64,000 bases of DNA. Origin: Paragyromitra xinjiangensis (taxonomy: Eukaryota; Ascomycota; Pezizomycetes; Pezizales; Discinaceae). Numbering within the stretch: the first letter of the stretch is position 1; the number at the start of each line of letters is the position of its first letter. Position numbers and translations under genes: made by a program. The stretch spans positions 385,001 through 449,000 of the forward strand of contig JBCAMK010000004.1 of the NCBI GenBank assembly GCA_038503065.1, given 5' to 3'. The notes beneath the pieces are model-generated. The model saw only the letters and a program-made list of their open reading frames with translations. It was not told the origin of the DNA and searched no databases. Below are positions 23,623-35,931 of this stretch, one piece after another.

Positions 23623-24524
23623 TTAAAAAAACTGCGCTCCCACGCCCAACACGAACGAAACCAGCACCGGCAGTCCAACTGACATCTCCCAATCCATACC
23701 ATTCCCCACACCCGCATTTGTCGTTGCCACAGCCACACTTGTTGGCGAAGTTCCCGTGCCGGTCCCGACAGCTGTAGCTGCTCTAGTGGAAGTCAAGTTT
23801 CCAGTGTGTGAAGCTGCGGTGACTGCTGGGCCAGTAGTGCTAGTAGTAGTGTTTAAACCAGATGTTGCGAGGACAGTGGGCTTTGTTATGGTACTTGACA
23901 CAGAGATTACCTTTGTCGAATTACCACCGTGCTTGCATGGTGTTAACTGAGCACCGACAATAATACTAATCACAAGGAACCGTGATGGAAGTTCTTACAT
24001 AACTCATAGTAGCAGTGGCGCTTGAAGCCTTCACATAGGTCACAGTGGCAGTAGCGGTAGACAAGATACTCATATAGTAGCTCGCACTCGCACTCGTGGG
24101 CACGCCTAGCAAATAAATCCGTTAGTCACACACTATAGGATCTTATACCGGGTACCTAGATGTTTGTAAACATACCATACTTTGAATAATACGGTTGACA
24201 TGTATCATCGAATTTGATTTGCGCGTTTTCAAACTGTTGCTGGTCTGCGGCTGGACACGCTACTGTGCAATTGTTTATCCCTTCGAACTCTTTCGCTAGT
24301 ATCGGGTCTGTGGTGTCTGGGTCCGGGATAAGACACACACATGTAATATTGCCTCCAGGACAGGCAGCCGCTGCGTACGACCAGGTATGAGCCCAACAAT
24401 TGTTGATGCATGGAGGCAGATCGTTGATGTAGTCTTGCAAGCTATGATATAAGCCGCTTGGAGATGTTGCAATTGCGGTGCTAAGAAGCGTCAAGGCTAC
24501 CAGGAGGATATCAGAAAACACCAT
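23623..24524 (-). CDS. GPI-anchored cell-surface protein with a CFEM-like eight-cysteine domain
   Basis: Exons 24524-24176, 24105-23999 and 23946-23623 join in phase to 259 residues. A signal peptide (MVFSDILLVALTLLSTAIA) is followed at about residues 37-112 by eight cysteines spaced as in CFEM domains: PPCINNC, AAAC, TCVC, NNCTVAC, DTC. Then comes a Ser/Thr-rich stalk and a C-terminal hydrophobic segment after NGMDW, typical of a GPI-anchor signal. CFEM proteins sit in the cell wall or plasma membrane and in some fungi take up haem; others are virulence or appressorium factors. The Asp that binds haem iron between cysteines 3 and 4 is not present here (CPGGNITC), so haem binding is doubtful. 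Upstream, 24525-24720 holds the likely promoter. Confidence 0.85.
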
Positions 24525-26797
24525 AGTTGGGACTGAATTGATTTCTAACGGATAAAAGTGCTAATACAGTGAGGATTAAGAGTAAAGAGCTGGGTAGCCT
24601 GGCTGGTATTGAGGGGAGGCCCAGGCCTCTATTTATCCATTTCCCTCGAACCTTCGCCGCGAATGAATCATTTGGCTAGCGCAGTGATGGAAGTACTCGC
24701 TAGTCACTAATTGGCCTGCTTTATGGCTTAGGTACCATAGCATTGGTTGAGTAGGATGGACATTGAGACAAGTCAGTTGGATGAATGGAGATTAGGAGGT
24801 TTGTGTGAATTTTAGTGCCACTTTTCTTGTTATACGTATACGTAGCGTGGCCACTAGCACATGCACACCGTGGCGGTATTTTCCGGGTTGGATCGTATGG
24901 GGAACGCCTAAGGGTATGCCTCGTCGAAAAACATGTGGAGTTTTTTCTTTTCAAGCCTCGTCGATTTTTGCACGCACATGTATGCTTTAAGGGTGTATGC
25001 GGTAGTGAGAGGTTTGTGGTGTCACAGGGTATGTCTCTGCCCGCCATTGGTAGGTCCTAAAGTTGTTGCCTAGGTGGACCAATACCAACAGCGTGCGGCT
25101 GAAAAGTGCAGAAACCATCGCAGTTTTGGTGTAGACGTTAAATCTTCTGGAATACCTGTAGTTTGATCACGTTGCCGAAATTGTCGGGCACTAGAGAGCT
25201 AGTGATCAGGAAGTTCGACTAGCCGCAGCTAGGGAGAGAATTTCAATCAATACCAAGTGTCTGGGCCCTTGAGTACCGGGACTCAAAGGTTTAACCACTT
25301 AAACATCCCAGCTCCCATTGCTAGCTAGTTTATGATACACCAGGTACAACGCAGCCTACCGCTAATTTTGGCTAAAATTTTTCAAATAGGTACCGGTATC
25401 CGCTACCATCCACCAATATAAAACCATTATAGACGTACCTGTACGCCCAAACTATTCCAGGAACGTCACGGAATTACGAGTACACATCTATATAAGCCAC
25501 GGAACCTTCTCGGTGGTGCATCGACCAGAAAGTAAGTAAGGCGCGGCTAAGGCTAAGGCTATTTATGTCTCCCAAGAGTACGGTACGCTCAGACAATCGC
25601 CATGTCATTCGCACGTAGAAGTTGTTAGATAATACTTCGAGAGATGCCTTCCTGCATGTACCGAATTTCTGTATCATCTTAATGTAAAATATAAGAAAGA
25701 CCTAATTGAATGTTTTAACTCAGTTTCGGTCGCTACGGTTCTGATACGTCTGGACCATGTACATACGCTAGGATAGGCACCTTCCACAGCTTCTGATATC
25801 ACTTAACAGTATATTCCACCTAGCGATACCCGACTAGGAAGCTTATTTCCAACATTAATTGTCTGACTGAGCTTGTCACGTGTGGATAGAGATCGAGATC
25901 ACTCATTGTCTTGTTTAGCTACTCCGCTCGGCCAGAGGTAAATTCTCCTATATATACACCTACCCTTCCAGTAGAAAGAGCCCTACCAAAAGTTCCACCG
26001 GTCTTCAAGGATAACTCTAGTGCACAGCCCAAATACCCGCCAAATAACCCAAAGCACATGAACTAGCTAAAACCACTAGCAGGCTAGAGAGCCTTGTAGA
26101 AAATAGAGAATATCTACCTCAATATTTCTCCAAATCACATTCCAAATTATCATTCTTGCCAAAGATGAGACAAACACGCTTCACGTCGAGACTGTCAGAG
26201 CGAGCCGCTAACAGGCTCAGCCAGATATATCAAACTAGGAGTTATTAATTCATTTCTGAGTGTCACTCGAAAGCTCCTGTAGGCTAGCGCATTTTTCATT
26301 GCCGTCGGGGAGGGTCGCAATTGGGATTCCGAGCGGCATTAAAGTGATTAATTATAAGGCGTATAAGAGAATTTAATAAATCATGACCGAGTAACTAGCA
26401 AAAGTCTGATGTGGATATGGAAGAATGAGGAGATTCTAAGCGATAATGACCTTACATTACCGTGATGCGAGGCTATCAGCTGCAGCCGCTATTTATCTGT
26501 CTCTCCTGCAGATGGTAGCTCAGGGAAAGGTTATGCTCTTCCAAGATTTGCAGCATTAATCTCGGAGAGCTTTGACTGTTTTGATTGTCCCGTCAAAAGG
26601 AAACGGTGCTTAGGTATACGGCTAAAAACTCGAGCTGATTGTTGGTTTTAGTGCACCCAATAACCGATTCATTAGACTTTCCTAGAGATGTCCTGATTGG
26701 TAAAGATATGGTTGCGATACCCAAGACATTTCTCGCCTAGGTGGCGGATAGGGGAAGGGCTTCGTTCGCGCCATAACTTTTGCTGCATACGATAGAA
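24525..26797. other. Non-coding stretch with an old dispersed repeat
   Basis: No gene recognised; reading frames are short on both strands. About 25960-26080 is a diverged relative of 44480-44600 (see findings). The rest holds nothing I can name. Confidence 0.5.
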
Positions 26798-27477
26798 ATA
26801 TATGTTCTGACCCGTATTCCAAGGATGCCCATTTTAAAATGGGTTGACCGGTTTTAAAATGGGAGCACTTTGAACATCGGCCGACCTATATACAAAGTGA
26901 AACTAAGAGATGGCCGATATTCAAAATTTCCACTAAGGTAAAATCTTTTCTTTTTCCCCAACCACTACCTCAGGCACTGGATACGTAAATGAATTACTAC
27001 TACTACTACTGCCTCGGGCACTTGCAGATTCGACCTATCTAGCTGTAATGTATAAATAAAACCCAAGTCCCCCTTCCATCATGTACATCTACATGGTGGG
27101 AGGGGCAGTCTCTGGACTCGTGCCTACGGTATGTACACAGCAAACTGTGTAGTGGGGCTGGGTGCGAGCCTGGGCAGCCCTCCACTGGTAAGAACAGCAA
27201 GAATCATGAAGACTTTATATCTAGAGATGATACTACACTGGCACCACAGTGGGACTTACACCTGTGGGGTATTTTGGAACTGTACCTTTAAATCAGGGGG
27301 CTGTAGCTGTCTGCACCTTTACTCATTCTTTGAATATCAGCCATCTTTTAGCTTCGCTTTGAATATGGGTTGGCCGATGTTCAAAGTGCTCCCATTTTAA
27401 AACCGGTCAACCTATTTTCAAAGTGGCCTGACCCATTTCAAAATGGGCATCCTTGGAATACGGGTCAGAACATATAT
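26798..27477. mobile_element. Foldback element (~0.68 kb) with long terminal inverted repeats
   Basis: Left arm 26798-~26930 and right arm ~27330-27477 are inverted repeats of each other over ~130 bp: both start (from outside) ATATATGTTCTGACCCG, then TATTCCAAGGATGCCC, CATTTTAAAATGGG, TTGACCGG, AGCACTTTGAACATCGGCC. The outermost ATATAT makes the target duplication ambiguous (TA likely). The palindrome CCCATTTTAAAATGGG occurs inside the left arm. The ~400-bp core has a (TAC)n run near 26996 and no plausible gene. Confidence 0.85.
26996..27010. repeat. (TAC)n microsatellite
   Basis: About five TAC units in the core of the foldback element. Confidence 0.85.
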
Positions 27478-27977
27478 GTATAATTTGAAAAAAATACTGA
27501 TGTCTAAATTACTAGAAATCACTTTAAAAAGTATCTTCACAGCTTCCTCCTCACCATTAGAAAAATCTTGGTGACTAAGCCCTCGTCTAGTATTTTTCCC
27601 CTAACCCTTTTATGTAATGATCTCCATTTAGTTGCATGTGGTTCCCTCTCAAAGGCCAATCCCTAATATGGCCGCAACCAGAAGATTTTTTATACACTCC
27701 AAAAACTTCCTATTTACGCTGCTAAGGTTACTTTCAAATAACCATTATCTCTAGACCCTTTACAAAGCTTGTTTCCGAGAGTGTTCCCAGAACTTCATGG
27801 GCAATCATATCCTTGTCATCCAGAAAGATTTGTTACTGGCCAGTCTCATTTCTAACTAGAGCTAGAAGTAATCTCTAGGTAACGAATATTAGTACGATCA
27901 AGAGGAAAACCCAGCCAAAGAAAGGGGAAAGTTTCTCTATATACAGTCTTCCAGTACCAACAACCATATCTATAGTA

Positions 27978-28143
27978 CCGTAGTAACTCGAGAGAGGGAA
28001 CCTCACGCTAAGACGTTGGGATTGCTTCTACAGGCAAAGCGTCAATTAAAAGGGCCAAAGCACAGCGAAAATTTCTCGCCGCCTTACCAATAGAGGTAAT
28101 TCCAACGTCTTAGCGCGAGGTTCCCTCTCTCGAGTTAATACGG
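27978..28143. mobile_element. 166-bp MITE with ~45-bp TIR and TA duplication
   Basis: Left arm CCGTAGTAACTCGAGAGAGG continuing GAACCTCACGCTAAGACGTTGG; the right arm is its near-exact reverse complement ending TCGAGTTAATACGG. TA lies on each side (27976-27977, 28144-28145). About half of the element is TIR, so the transcript would fold into one long hairpin. No coding capacity. Tc1/mariner-type by TA duplication and size. Confidence 0.85.
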
Positions 28144-28145
28144 TA

Positions 28146-29326
28146 TAGGGAATACGAAAGCACCCAAAGGGATGTATTTTAGGAAGACGTATACGATCCA
28201 TGTTTTAGCAGCATAATTGGACTAACGTGAATTAGCCGCACAAGCCTATGCCTCAGCTGTGTGTACAAGAAAGAAGAAATCACCCAGTTTCACAGCCCGT
28301 TTATCAAAATAACCCGATACTACTGATTATCTTCGACAACCGTATTGGGCTAATTAGGAAGCTGGCTGGTAAATATGCAATGCGCAGATCATCACCACAA
28401 ACGTGCAGATCACAATTCAGCAGTTCAAGCAGCTACCACAGTACCTAAAAAGGTCAGATGCCAACGCTACTGAAAAAAATAAAACTGATCAATTTAGTAG
28501 CTAAAAGCCATATCGATGTCATGGTCTTAAAACAAAACAATAGAAACAGCTATCAAATCATTGCGCGAAGACCCCCCTACATCCATATCGCTTCAGACCT
28601 ATCAACAGTTGATATCGCCACCACCTCGCACCTTACTGTTACTAGTATTTGTTTTATGTATTCGGTATATATCAAGGTGAAGTAACCGAGAGGATACACA
28701 TGAGCCACGTTCGGTGCTTTGGAGCGAGTAGTTCTAGCAAACTACTACTCGAGATCTCTAGATAACAGAGTGAGGTTCTGTGATCGACGCCTTCGGGATA
28801 GGCAACCAACAGCTGTCTGTCGAGAGAGATAGCGATAAGAAGCGTGTTTGAGACAACACCAACAACCAATCGCCGCATCGCCGGGGCCAGGGCCAGCTAC
28901 CGGGGCGAGATTTTAGCGAGGCGAGAAAATCCGCATCAGATTTGAATTAACGAACCAGCAACCGCTCTCCCCGACGTGTCCTGCACCCAGCCTTAGAGCT
29001 GCATCCCGAGATTCGATGATGGACCCTTGTAGTTGGTCGGAGATATGCACCCTGCAGAGAAGGGTGTGCTAGAATAGAATTTCCCCACAATCTGGGCAAT
29101 GCGAGACATCCGGGAAAGACTAAATGCACCATCCATCCCCTTATCTTGGCCTTCTTCATGTCTGGCTAGACCTCTCCACCACCTTTGACCATCCATCACT
29201 CTAACCCTAGCTCAGACAGTATCTCAGCCATCGATTACCGTCAGAACGTACAGCATATACCTTAGGTTATTTTTCGCTGCTGGGGGCCCAAATAATTGGT
29301 ATATTTCTCTGTGAGTAACACGGTTG
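28146..29326. other. Non-coding stretch upstream of the choline-type permease
   Basis: Only short frames on both strands, none with a domain signal. No repeat pair was found. Confidence 0.5.
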
Positions 29327-31366
29327 ATGGAAACAGGCATCCAGATGGCATCCGACGCCAAACGACCGGAAGAGGTGATTGGTCTCCAGAAAGAAACCGA
29401 AACCGAAACCGGTTTTGGCACGGAATCGATCAACCCTGATGATCTCCGTCTAAAGGAGATGGGATATCGCCCGGAGTTGAACCGCAAGTTTTCGTTACTG
29501 TCCTGTCTGGCTGTCGGCTTTAGTGTAGGTCTTTCTCATCAGGTGGAAGATTGGGCTTAATGCATACATGAGAAGCTAACTGATGACCGCTCATAATTAC
29601 AGATTTCTAATAGCTGGTTCGCTGTTACGGGTGCTCTTGTGACTGGGATTGCAAATGGCGGTGCGGCGATATATATCTACGGTTCAATCCTCGTCGCGTT
29701 AGTTCACGTCGCTGTTGGCGCAAGTCTCGGAGAGCTCGCAAGCGCCTATCCGAATGCTGGTACGAGAATGTCCCTAGTCAGACACCCCGCAGAGGTATCA
29801 CTCGAAACTGACCACTTGAGTAAAAAAAAAGGTGGACAGTATTTTTGGGTCATTGTTCTAGCACCTAAAGGCTGTAAACGATTCTTGGTAATCTACTTAT
29901 TCCCATCTTATTCCAATCAAACCCCACGTTAAACCTATTTCGCTAAGAAGTTAATAGTCCTACCTTACTGGTGTCGTCTCTTGGGCTGGTGCAATGATAA
30001 CTGGCGCGTCTGTTTCCCTCGTAATAGGTCAGAGTATCGTAGGAATAGTCATCCTCTGCAGGCCGGAGGTCTCTCCCCTAATCTCTCCGTTCACAGCACG
30101 TATTTAAAGCTAACGTAGCCCTAAACCTCAGACCGTCTATGCCCCGTGGATGGCCGTAGTGGGCTATCAAGTTGCTAATATTCTGGTTTTCTTCCTCAAC
30201 TGTTCCTCCCGGATTCTTCCTAGTCTCAACAAAGCCAGCCTATACGCCTCTCTCATTAGTTTCGCCACCATCACTTTAGCAGTTCTCATTGCATCTCCCA
30301 AAAAAGCCTCCGCAAATCAAGTTTTTCGCAGTTTCACTAACGATTCTGGTTGGGACTCTAACGCGATATGTTTCTTCACTGGTCTCCTAGGCGTAAATTG
30401 GGGGTTTTCATGCCTGGACGCATGTACACATATGGCTGAAGAGATCCCGAAGCCCGAGAAAAACGTTCCGAAAGCGATTTTAGGGACCGTTGCGATTGGA
30501 TTTCTGACGAGTTGGATCTATAGCATCGCAATATTTTTTTCGATGCAAGATATCGATGCAATTATCGGTACACCGACCCTCGTACCGAGTCTAGAACTAT
30601 TCAGGCAAGCTTTAAGGGGAAGCATTGCGGGAGCAGTGGTATTGCAGTCCTTAGTGATTGTGACGGGAATTGGATGTTTGATGAGTGTCCACACGTGGGC
30701 AAGTCGTTTGGTATATCTAATTCCATGCCCGTGCGGTAATTAAGAAGGCTTTGCTAATGCTAGATGGATCTATAGATGTGGAGTTTCTCCCGTGATAACG
30801 GTTTCCCATTTTCATCTTACTTATCCCGTGTTGCACCTTCACCTTATAGTGTCCCATTATGGGCCCATACGTTTTCCTCATACTGGGTCGCAGTTCTCGG
30901 CCTCCTCTACCTGGGGTCCAGCACCGCCTTCGGATCCTTAGTCACAGGTTGCATCCTAATGCAATATATCTCCTACGCAATCCCAGTTCTACTACTCATG
31001 TTTCAAAAACGGCACCTCCCACGCCCTGGCCCGTTCTATCTCGGTAACTGGGGCTGGCTGGCGAACGGCTTACTAGTGACCTGGAGCGTATTCACGTTGG
31101 TCTTTTATAGTTTTCCTTATATTCTGCCGGCTACAAAAGGAAATATGAGTATGCTTCCTCGACGATTAGAAATGTGTGAGGAGTAATAAGGATGGATAAT
31201 TGCTAACGAAGATATAGACTATGCTGTTGTGGTTATGGCGATTATCCTCGTGTATGCAATCATTTATTGGTTCGTACAAGGGAAGAAGACATTCACGGGT
31301 GTTAAGGAGACTGAGGATGGTGACATTGCCGCTGCCGCTACGGCGCCTACGCTAGCCACAAAGTAG
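29327..31366 (+). CDS. APC-superfamily permease, choline/GABA-permease type
   Basis: Plasma-membrane transporter for choline, amino acids or related amines. Exons 29327-29542, 29603-29759, 29832-29887, 29958-30068, 30132-30710, 30776-31148 and 31218-31366 join in phase to 1641 nt, 546 residues, the usual length. A cytoplasmic N-terminus is followed by LKEMGYRPELNRKFSLLSCL, the family's entry into helix 1; SLGELASAYPNAGGQYFW is the hallmark after helix 2-3; HMAEEIPKPEKNVPKAI is the conserved loop before helix 8; WSFSRDNGFPFSSYLSRV is the conserved segment before helix 9-10. About twelve membrane segments can be counted. The combination is closest to fungal choline permeases (Hnm1-like); substrate is inferred, not shown. 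ATG at 29327 is chosen; 29345 is a possible alternative. Confidence 0.9.
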
Positions 31367-33249
31367 AATAGGTCCTTTGTGAAAAAGGATAGGTAGGTAT
31401 TTTTCTTCCCCTTTCTTTTTGGCGTTTTCATGCAATCGTGGTGTTTGGAATAGCGGGTCAGTATTTTGGCTTCAAGAACTCATTAATCTATACGTGTCTT
31501 TGTGGGCCCATCTTTGTCGTTTTCTTGTGTTTGTGTTTGAAGGATATAGCAAGTATTTGAGCGGATCGGGATTAGGGTGGAAAGGATACGGAGGGGTATC
31601 TAATACTAAATAGAGGAATTCAAAAGTCAGCGAAATATATGCGCACCCTATCAAAGAGTTATTGCGGCATTCCCTAGGCTTCTGGGGACAACTACAGTGG
31701 ACCACTCCAAAGATTTGACGCAGGAAATTTCTATGTATTGGCTTATTTATAGGCTGGACCACGTTTCGTGGAAATATGTACTATATATACTTGGTCGCGA
31801 GATTAACGCATGTGCCCTGCAAGACCTAGAAGTTGAAACGCGCTAAGTAATAGGCGACGCATCCTGGACAAGACCAGGATGGTACCAACACTGTACCCAT
31901 GGATGTGCAACTTATATAATTATCGGAGTGTCCTTTTTCTCCTTATAGAAACAGCCTAATACGGCATTCCATCAGATTATCATTTGATAACCCCAGTGTT
32001 TTCTCGTGCCTTTTAGCAAAAACGCGATGCACATATCCAAGTTAATTTAGTTCAAAATATCCTTTAGGTTTGTTGAATCTTGGGGGAGGTCTTACATACT
32101 GCGGAAATTAGACCAGCCACATATGCACTTGAGCAGAATTTCTCAGGGAGTATCCATGTATTATACTTTTGAGATTTAGTACCTTGGGTTGGATTGTGTT
32201 TACGAATAGGCCACTGGCAGAAAATATATAAAATGACACTTCTAGCTCTTCCATTTTCAAGTTCACCAGCTCACTCAGTTCATTTTACGCCATCTATTAT
32301 CGATTCTTTTCTTCACACCTTTATTTTTAATTCATCCATTATAAAGTAAGTCAGATTCTGTCTTTATATGCACTGCCGCTACACTTCTGACGTGTTGCCA
32401 GGAACGGTGCCGGCTCATGTCAGGATCAGTGAATACAAATAGCGATTACTTATAGCTACGACGCAGAGAATCGAACCGGAGAGGCACGAGAGAGAGTTTC
32501 AAATCGCGCACGCGTGTAACTTCATTCTTCGTAAAAAATTTACATATATATGGGTCTATAAATTTATTCAACCAACAAAGCGAGAAGAGACAGATAACAA
32601 TCTAGTTCGAATCCGTGTCTTGAATACGTTACTGCATTAAATTGTATATATTCCATAACTCCATAGCTACCAGATGCCCCACAACCACGCCCGCGTGCCA
32701 ATATACACACCCTAATATCCGAAAAAGATTAAATAGAAAACGATACATAAAAAGGAAAGATAGAAGAGGAGAAACCGGGTTGAGTGATATCCTGTGATTT
32801 AAAGGTCCCTTTCAGTCTCGCTCAGATTTGTTGAATATTCAATAGCCGAGCTATACATATACCTATGAGGCGTATGATATACGCAAACCGAGCCCCAGCA
32901 AACTTTGGGGGAGTGTATCTAGGGGGATCTGCAGGGGGTAGAAGCTATGAACGATTGGTAGGGCGCCTTAGAATCTCTGGGAGGGTAAAGTTCGAAAATG
33001 TTGAACCACGCCTTGTTGGTGAACTGGGGAAAACTTTTATGCGAGCGCGACCAGTAGTAAGTATTAAAATATTTAAGGGCTCGTAGACATCATTTAACTC
33101 ACATTCGTTCTCAGTTCTTGGGGGTCCCCCCTTCTTTTCACTCCCGCGGACGTCAGAAATTAGAGCTCTATTAAGCCCTACCCTGGTTCTTCGAATTTTT
33201 TCCAGCGTGTGGTATTCCGCGATGAAGTTGAGCTTATCTAGACCATTTT
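31367..33249. other. Non-coding stretch
   Basis: AT-rich, no frame with a domain signal. A TATAAAATGACA-like box and pyrimidine stretch lie at about 32227-32310, without a gene that I can attach to them. Confidence 0.5.
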
Positions 33250-34790
33250 TCAGCAAAAGATTCGGAGACTTAGAATTTGAGTGGATCTACCAGCGTTCGA
33301 TGCGAAAGTAATTGCAAACCAAGAAAGTCGTATGGCCTTCGACCCTTCTGGTAGGCGCTTCTCGTCCAATCTCATGCCCAGAAAGTTGTTAAGATCATCA
33401 TTTTTAGGTGCTTCCAGTACCTGGGCGGGGAATTTCCCGCCATGCACGGCTGTCTCAATGACTAGCTTTAAGCAACATATTTCGTTCTCTTGGGTTGGTA
33501 CTGATTTTTTCGGCAAGCCGTTGCTAGTGAGGTATGCACCGCAACAGCTAGTGTTACAATATGTAAGGTGGTCCCCCACTGCAAAAAAAAGAAATGTCAG
33601 CCCTAGATCCCAATAAATCATGGTAGGGAACTAACTGATAAAAGTGATGAACGACCTAGTTCCTTTTTCGTTCATGAGATAGGCAAATACCCGGGAGTTC
33701 TCTACTGGCTTCATCCTCACGACGGTAGTTGTAGCATTTTCTTGACGTATGGTAGCTGTCATAGTAGAGGCAGCAATGGTAGGTGCTGCTGACCATGTCA
33801 TAGATCTTATGGTCGTGGGTGATAAGGAAGCCTCAGTAGATGGCGTATTGCAGTCAGGATCTACGCGAGGACGAGGTTTTTCGAGCCAAAGTTGTAATAA
33901 TCCGGAGGTGAACTTGCGCATGCTTTTGCCGAAACCGGATTCCTGGTATTCGATCCTCAGGAAGTTTGGTGGCTCAACTGAAGGCTTAGGGGTGTAGCCC
34001 GAGCTTTGGAAGTAATGCATGAGTATGCTCCTACTAAAAGATTTCTTTTAGACACTAACTTACCTTGCATATCTCACTTTCGCATTCGTGAAAGCATGCT
34101 GAAAGTTTAAAAGGTCTACAAGGGTCGACGACATTACATTTTATCAGCCCTCACACACACACAGGAACCGGAGGTTTGGATAAAATTACCCCGAGATCTA
34201 CTAAAAGTAAAAGTTTTGGTCTCTTTAGAATTATAGAGAGCTAGATTCCAAGATTCTGTTTCTGGATTGAAAGCGTAAAATGGCCGGAGGTTCCATTCAG
34301 ATCGTCGAATTATGTACTCTGGTGGCATAAAATTTCAGTGGGTATTACAAATAATGCTAAATAGGCGCTGGATTACCTTTAGTAGTCTCTTTGATAACTC
34401 CTCGGCTCGTGGAGCGGACCACTTCCATACACCGGAGGAGGCCTGTGCCCTGTCGGAAGACTAATAGACGTAGGGGTTGAGTCGGAGAGGCACCTGGGAG
34501 GAGTCTGTAATTTTTTAACCATATTTAGTCAAGGGCACTAGCTGAGAAAATTTATTCGTAGATTCTTGGTGGGGGGGGGGACATAGGTGCAACTCCAGAA
34601 ATGGGTAGTACTTATGACCGAGACATACATATCCAAGATTAAATCTTCGTCATGTCTTTCCAGAGCCAGATTTTGAGTTTCTAGGTCGTCAAATTCTACC
34701 AAGATAGCAAAGGCACCGGGCTCTAAGGAATGGACCGATTCCACGCTTGGGGTCTTGAATTTTCCAGTTCTGATGGGTTTGAGGACCTCA
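33250..34790 (-). other. Unassigned reverse-strand ORF fragments
   Basis: Four reverse frames (34790-34540, 34328-34134, 34020-33631, 33621-33250) have protein-like composition, for example SLEPGAFAILVEFDDLETQ and PPNFLRIEYQESGFG, but no domain I recognise. They may be exons of one or two hypothetical genes or a decayed downstream part of the gene at 35036-35931. The frame at 33621 starts with a hydrophobic stretch (LGLTFLFFAVG) that could be a signal peptide. Splice sites were not resolved. Confidence 0.3.
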
Positions 34791-35035
34791 TCTACTTCCT
34801 ATAGACGTTCTTCTTAGCCTTTGTTCGGATTTCGGAGACACCGAAAACAAGTACTTAAGCATACCTTTCTTAGCTTTTGGCAGTACGAATGCCATAGAGA
34901 CTTGGCGTCGGTTGAGCTTCGCAGCGCCTGGTGTTCCCCTAACCCATCAACGATCCAAGCTGCTTTCCGTAGACTGAGATACTGTAAAGGATCTAACGCC
35001 CCCTGGCCGAGCGTGGTGTGTCCTTCTATCCGGCC

Positions 35036-35931
35036 CTAATAATCCCCATTTGTTAGATAAATTTCAGAAACTTTCGGGCATTGATAATATACCTTTTCTA
35101 ACCACCATACAACGCTCTTGGTTAGCTCCGAAAGAGGAATCTCTCTCAACTCGAGCCCGCGGTCATATATCAATTGATTGCGAAATCTTTGGTCGAGACT
35201 ATCGATACTCGAGCTCTTGATCTCAAGAGGTGGTGGGATATGGACGCGTATTTCCGTTGGCCCCCGCACCCATCCTGACTCGGGCTTTTTACAACCAAAT
35301 TGTACCAGCATATCATTTAACTCCTGAATACCGCCTTCGATATTCGAGACACCCTCTGCCACACCCTTTATCCTCATGTTGAGCTCTTCTAACGACTGTT
35401 GTATGTCGGTCAATATCTTGCTGGGGAAATATTAACTAGTGTCCTTATATACATGTGATGGTGACTTCGATAGCGGACTTACGTTCTAAAAGGCTCAAGC
35501 AGGAAGTTGATCGTTGTGATATGATGCTTGCACCGAGTTAGAAGCTCGTTAATATCGTCTTCAGCTTCTATCCAGTACATCAACTTCCTTACAAAACCTG
35601 CACCCTCGCTGATAGGATGTTGTTTGAGCAATCGTCGGATGTGTTCTAAGGTTTTACTGAAATCAGCGGTGATCTCGCGCAGCGCGTCAGATGTCGCTCG
35701 GTCGTTTGGATTTTCGCAGAATTCACCGGGCTTCGCTCCGGTTTTTGCGAGGTCATTTCTCTCTGAGATAATCTGGATGATTTGTTCAAGGCCAGCCTGT
35801 AGATGCCTGGCCGTCGTCTTGAATTCATTATGGGATTTAGGCGCGCCTTCAACGTTCACACAGTTGTCGAAGATTTCGCGACAGAGCGCTATACATGCGA
35901 GAAAGTCCCCTACGGCGAAAGGCAGCGCCAT
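35036..35931 (-). CDS. Short protein with a fungal STAND-type N-terminal helical domain
   Basis: Exons 35931-35483 and 35420-35036 join in phase to 277 residues. It begins MALPFAVGDFLACIALCREI, typical of the N-terminal all-helical domain found in front of NACHT, ankyrin or kinase-like modules in fungal signalling proteins. A second helical part (LNMRIKGVAEGVSNIEGG) looks like a coiled coil. There is no NTP-binding domain; the reading frame stops at 35036-35038. It could be a free-standing adaptor domain or the front of a larger gene broken downstream. The earlier ATG at 35976 is possible, but the family normally starts at MALPF. Confidence 0.65.
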
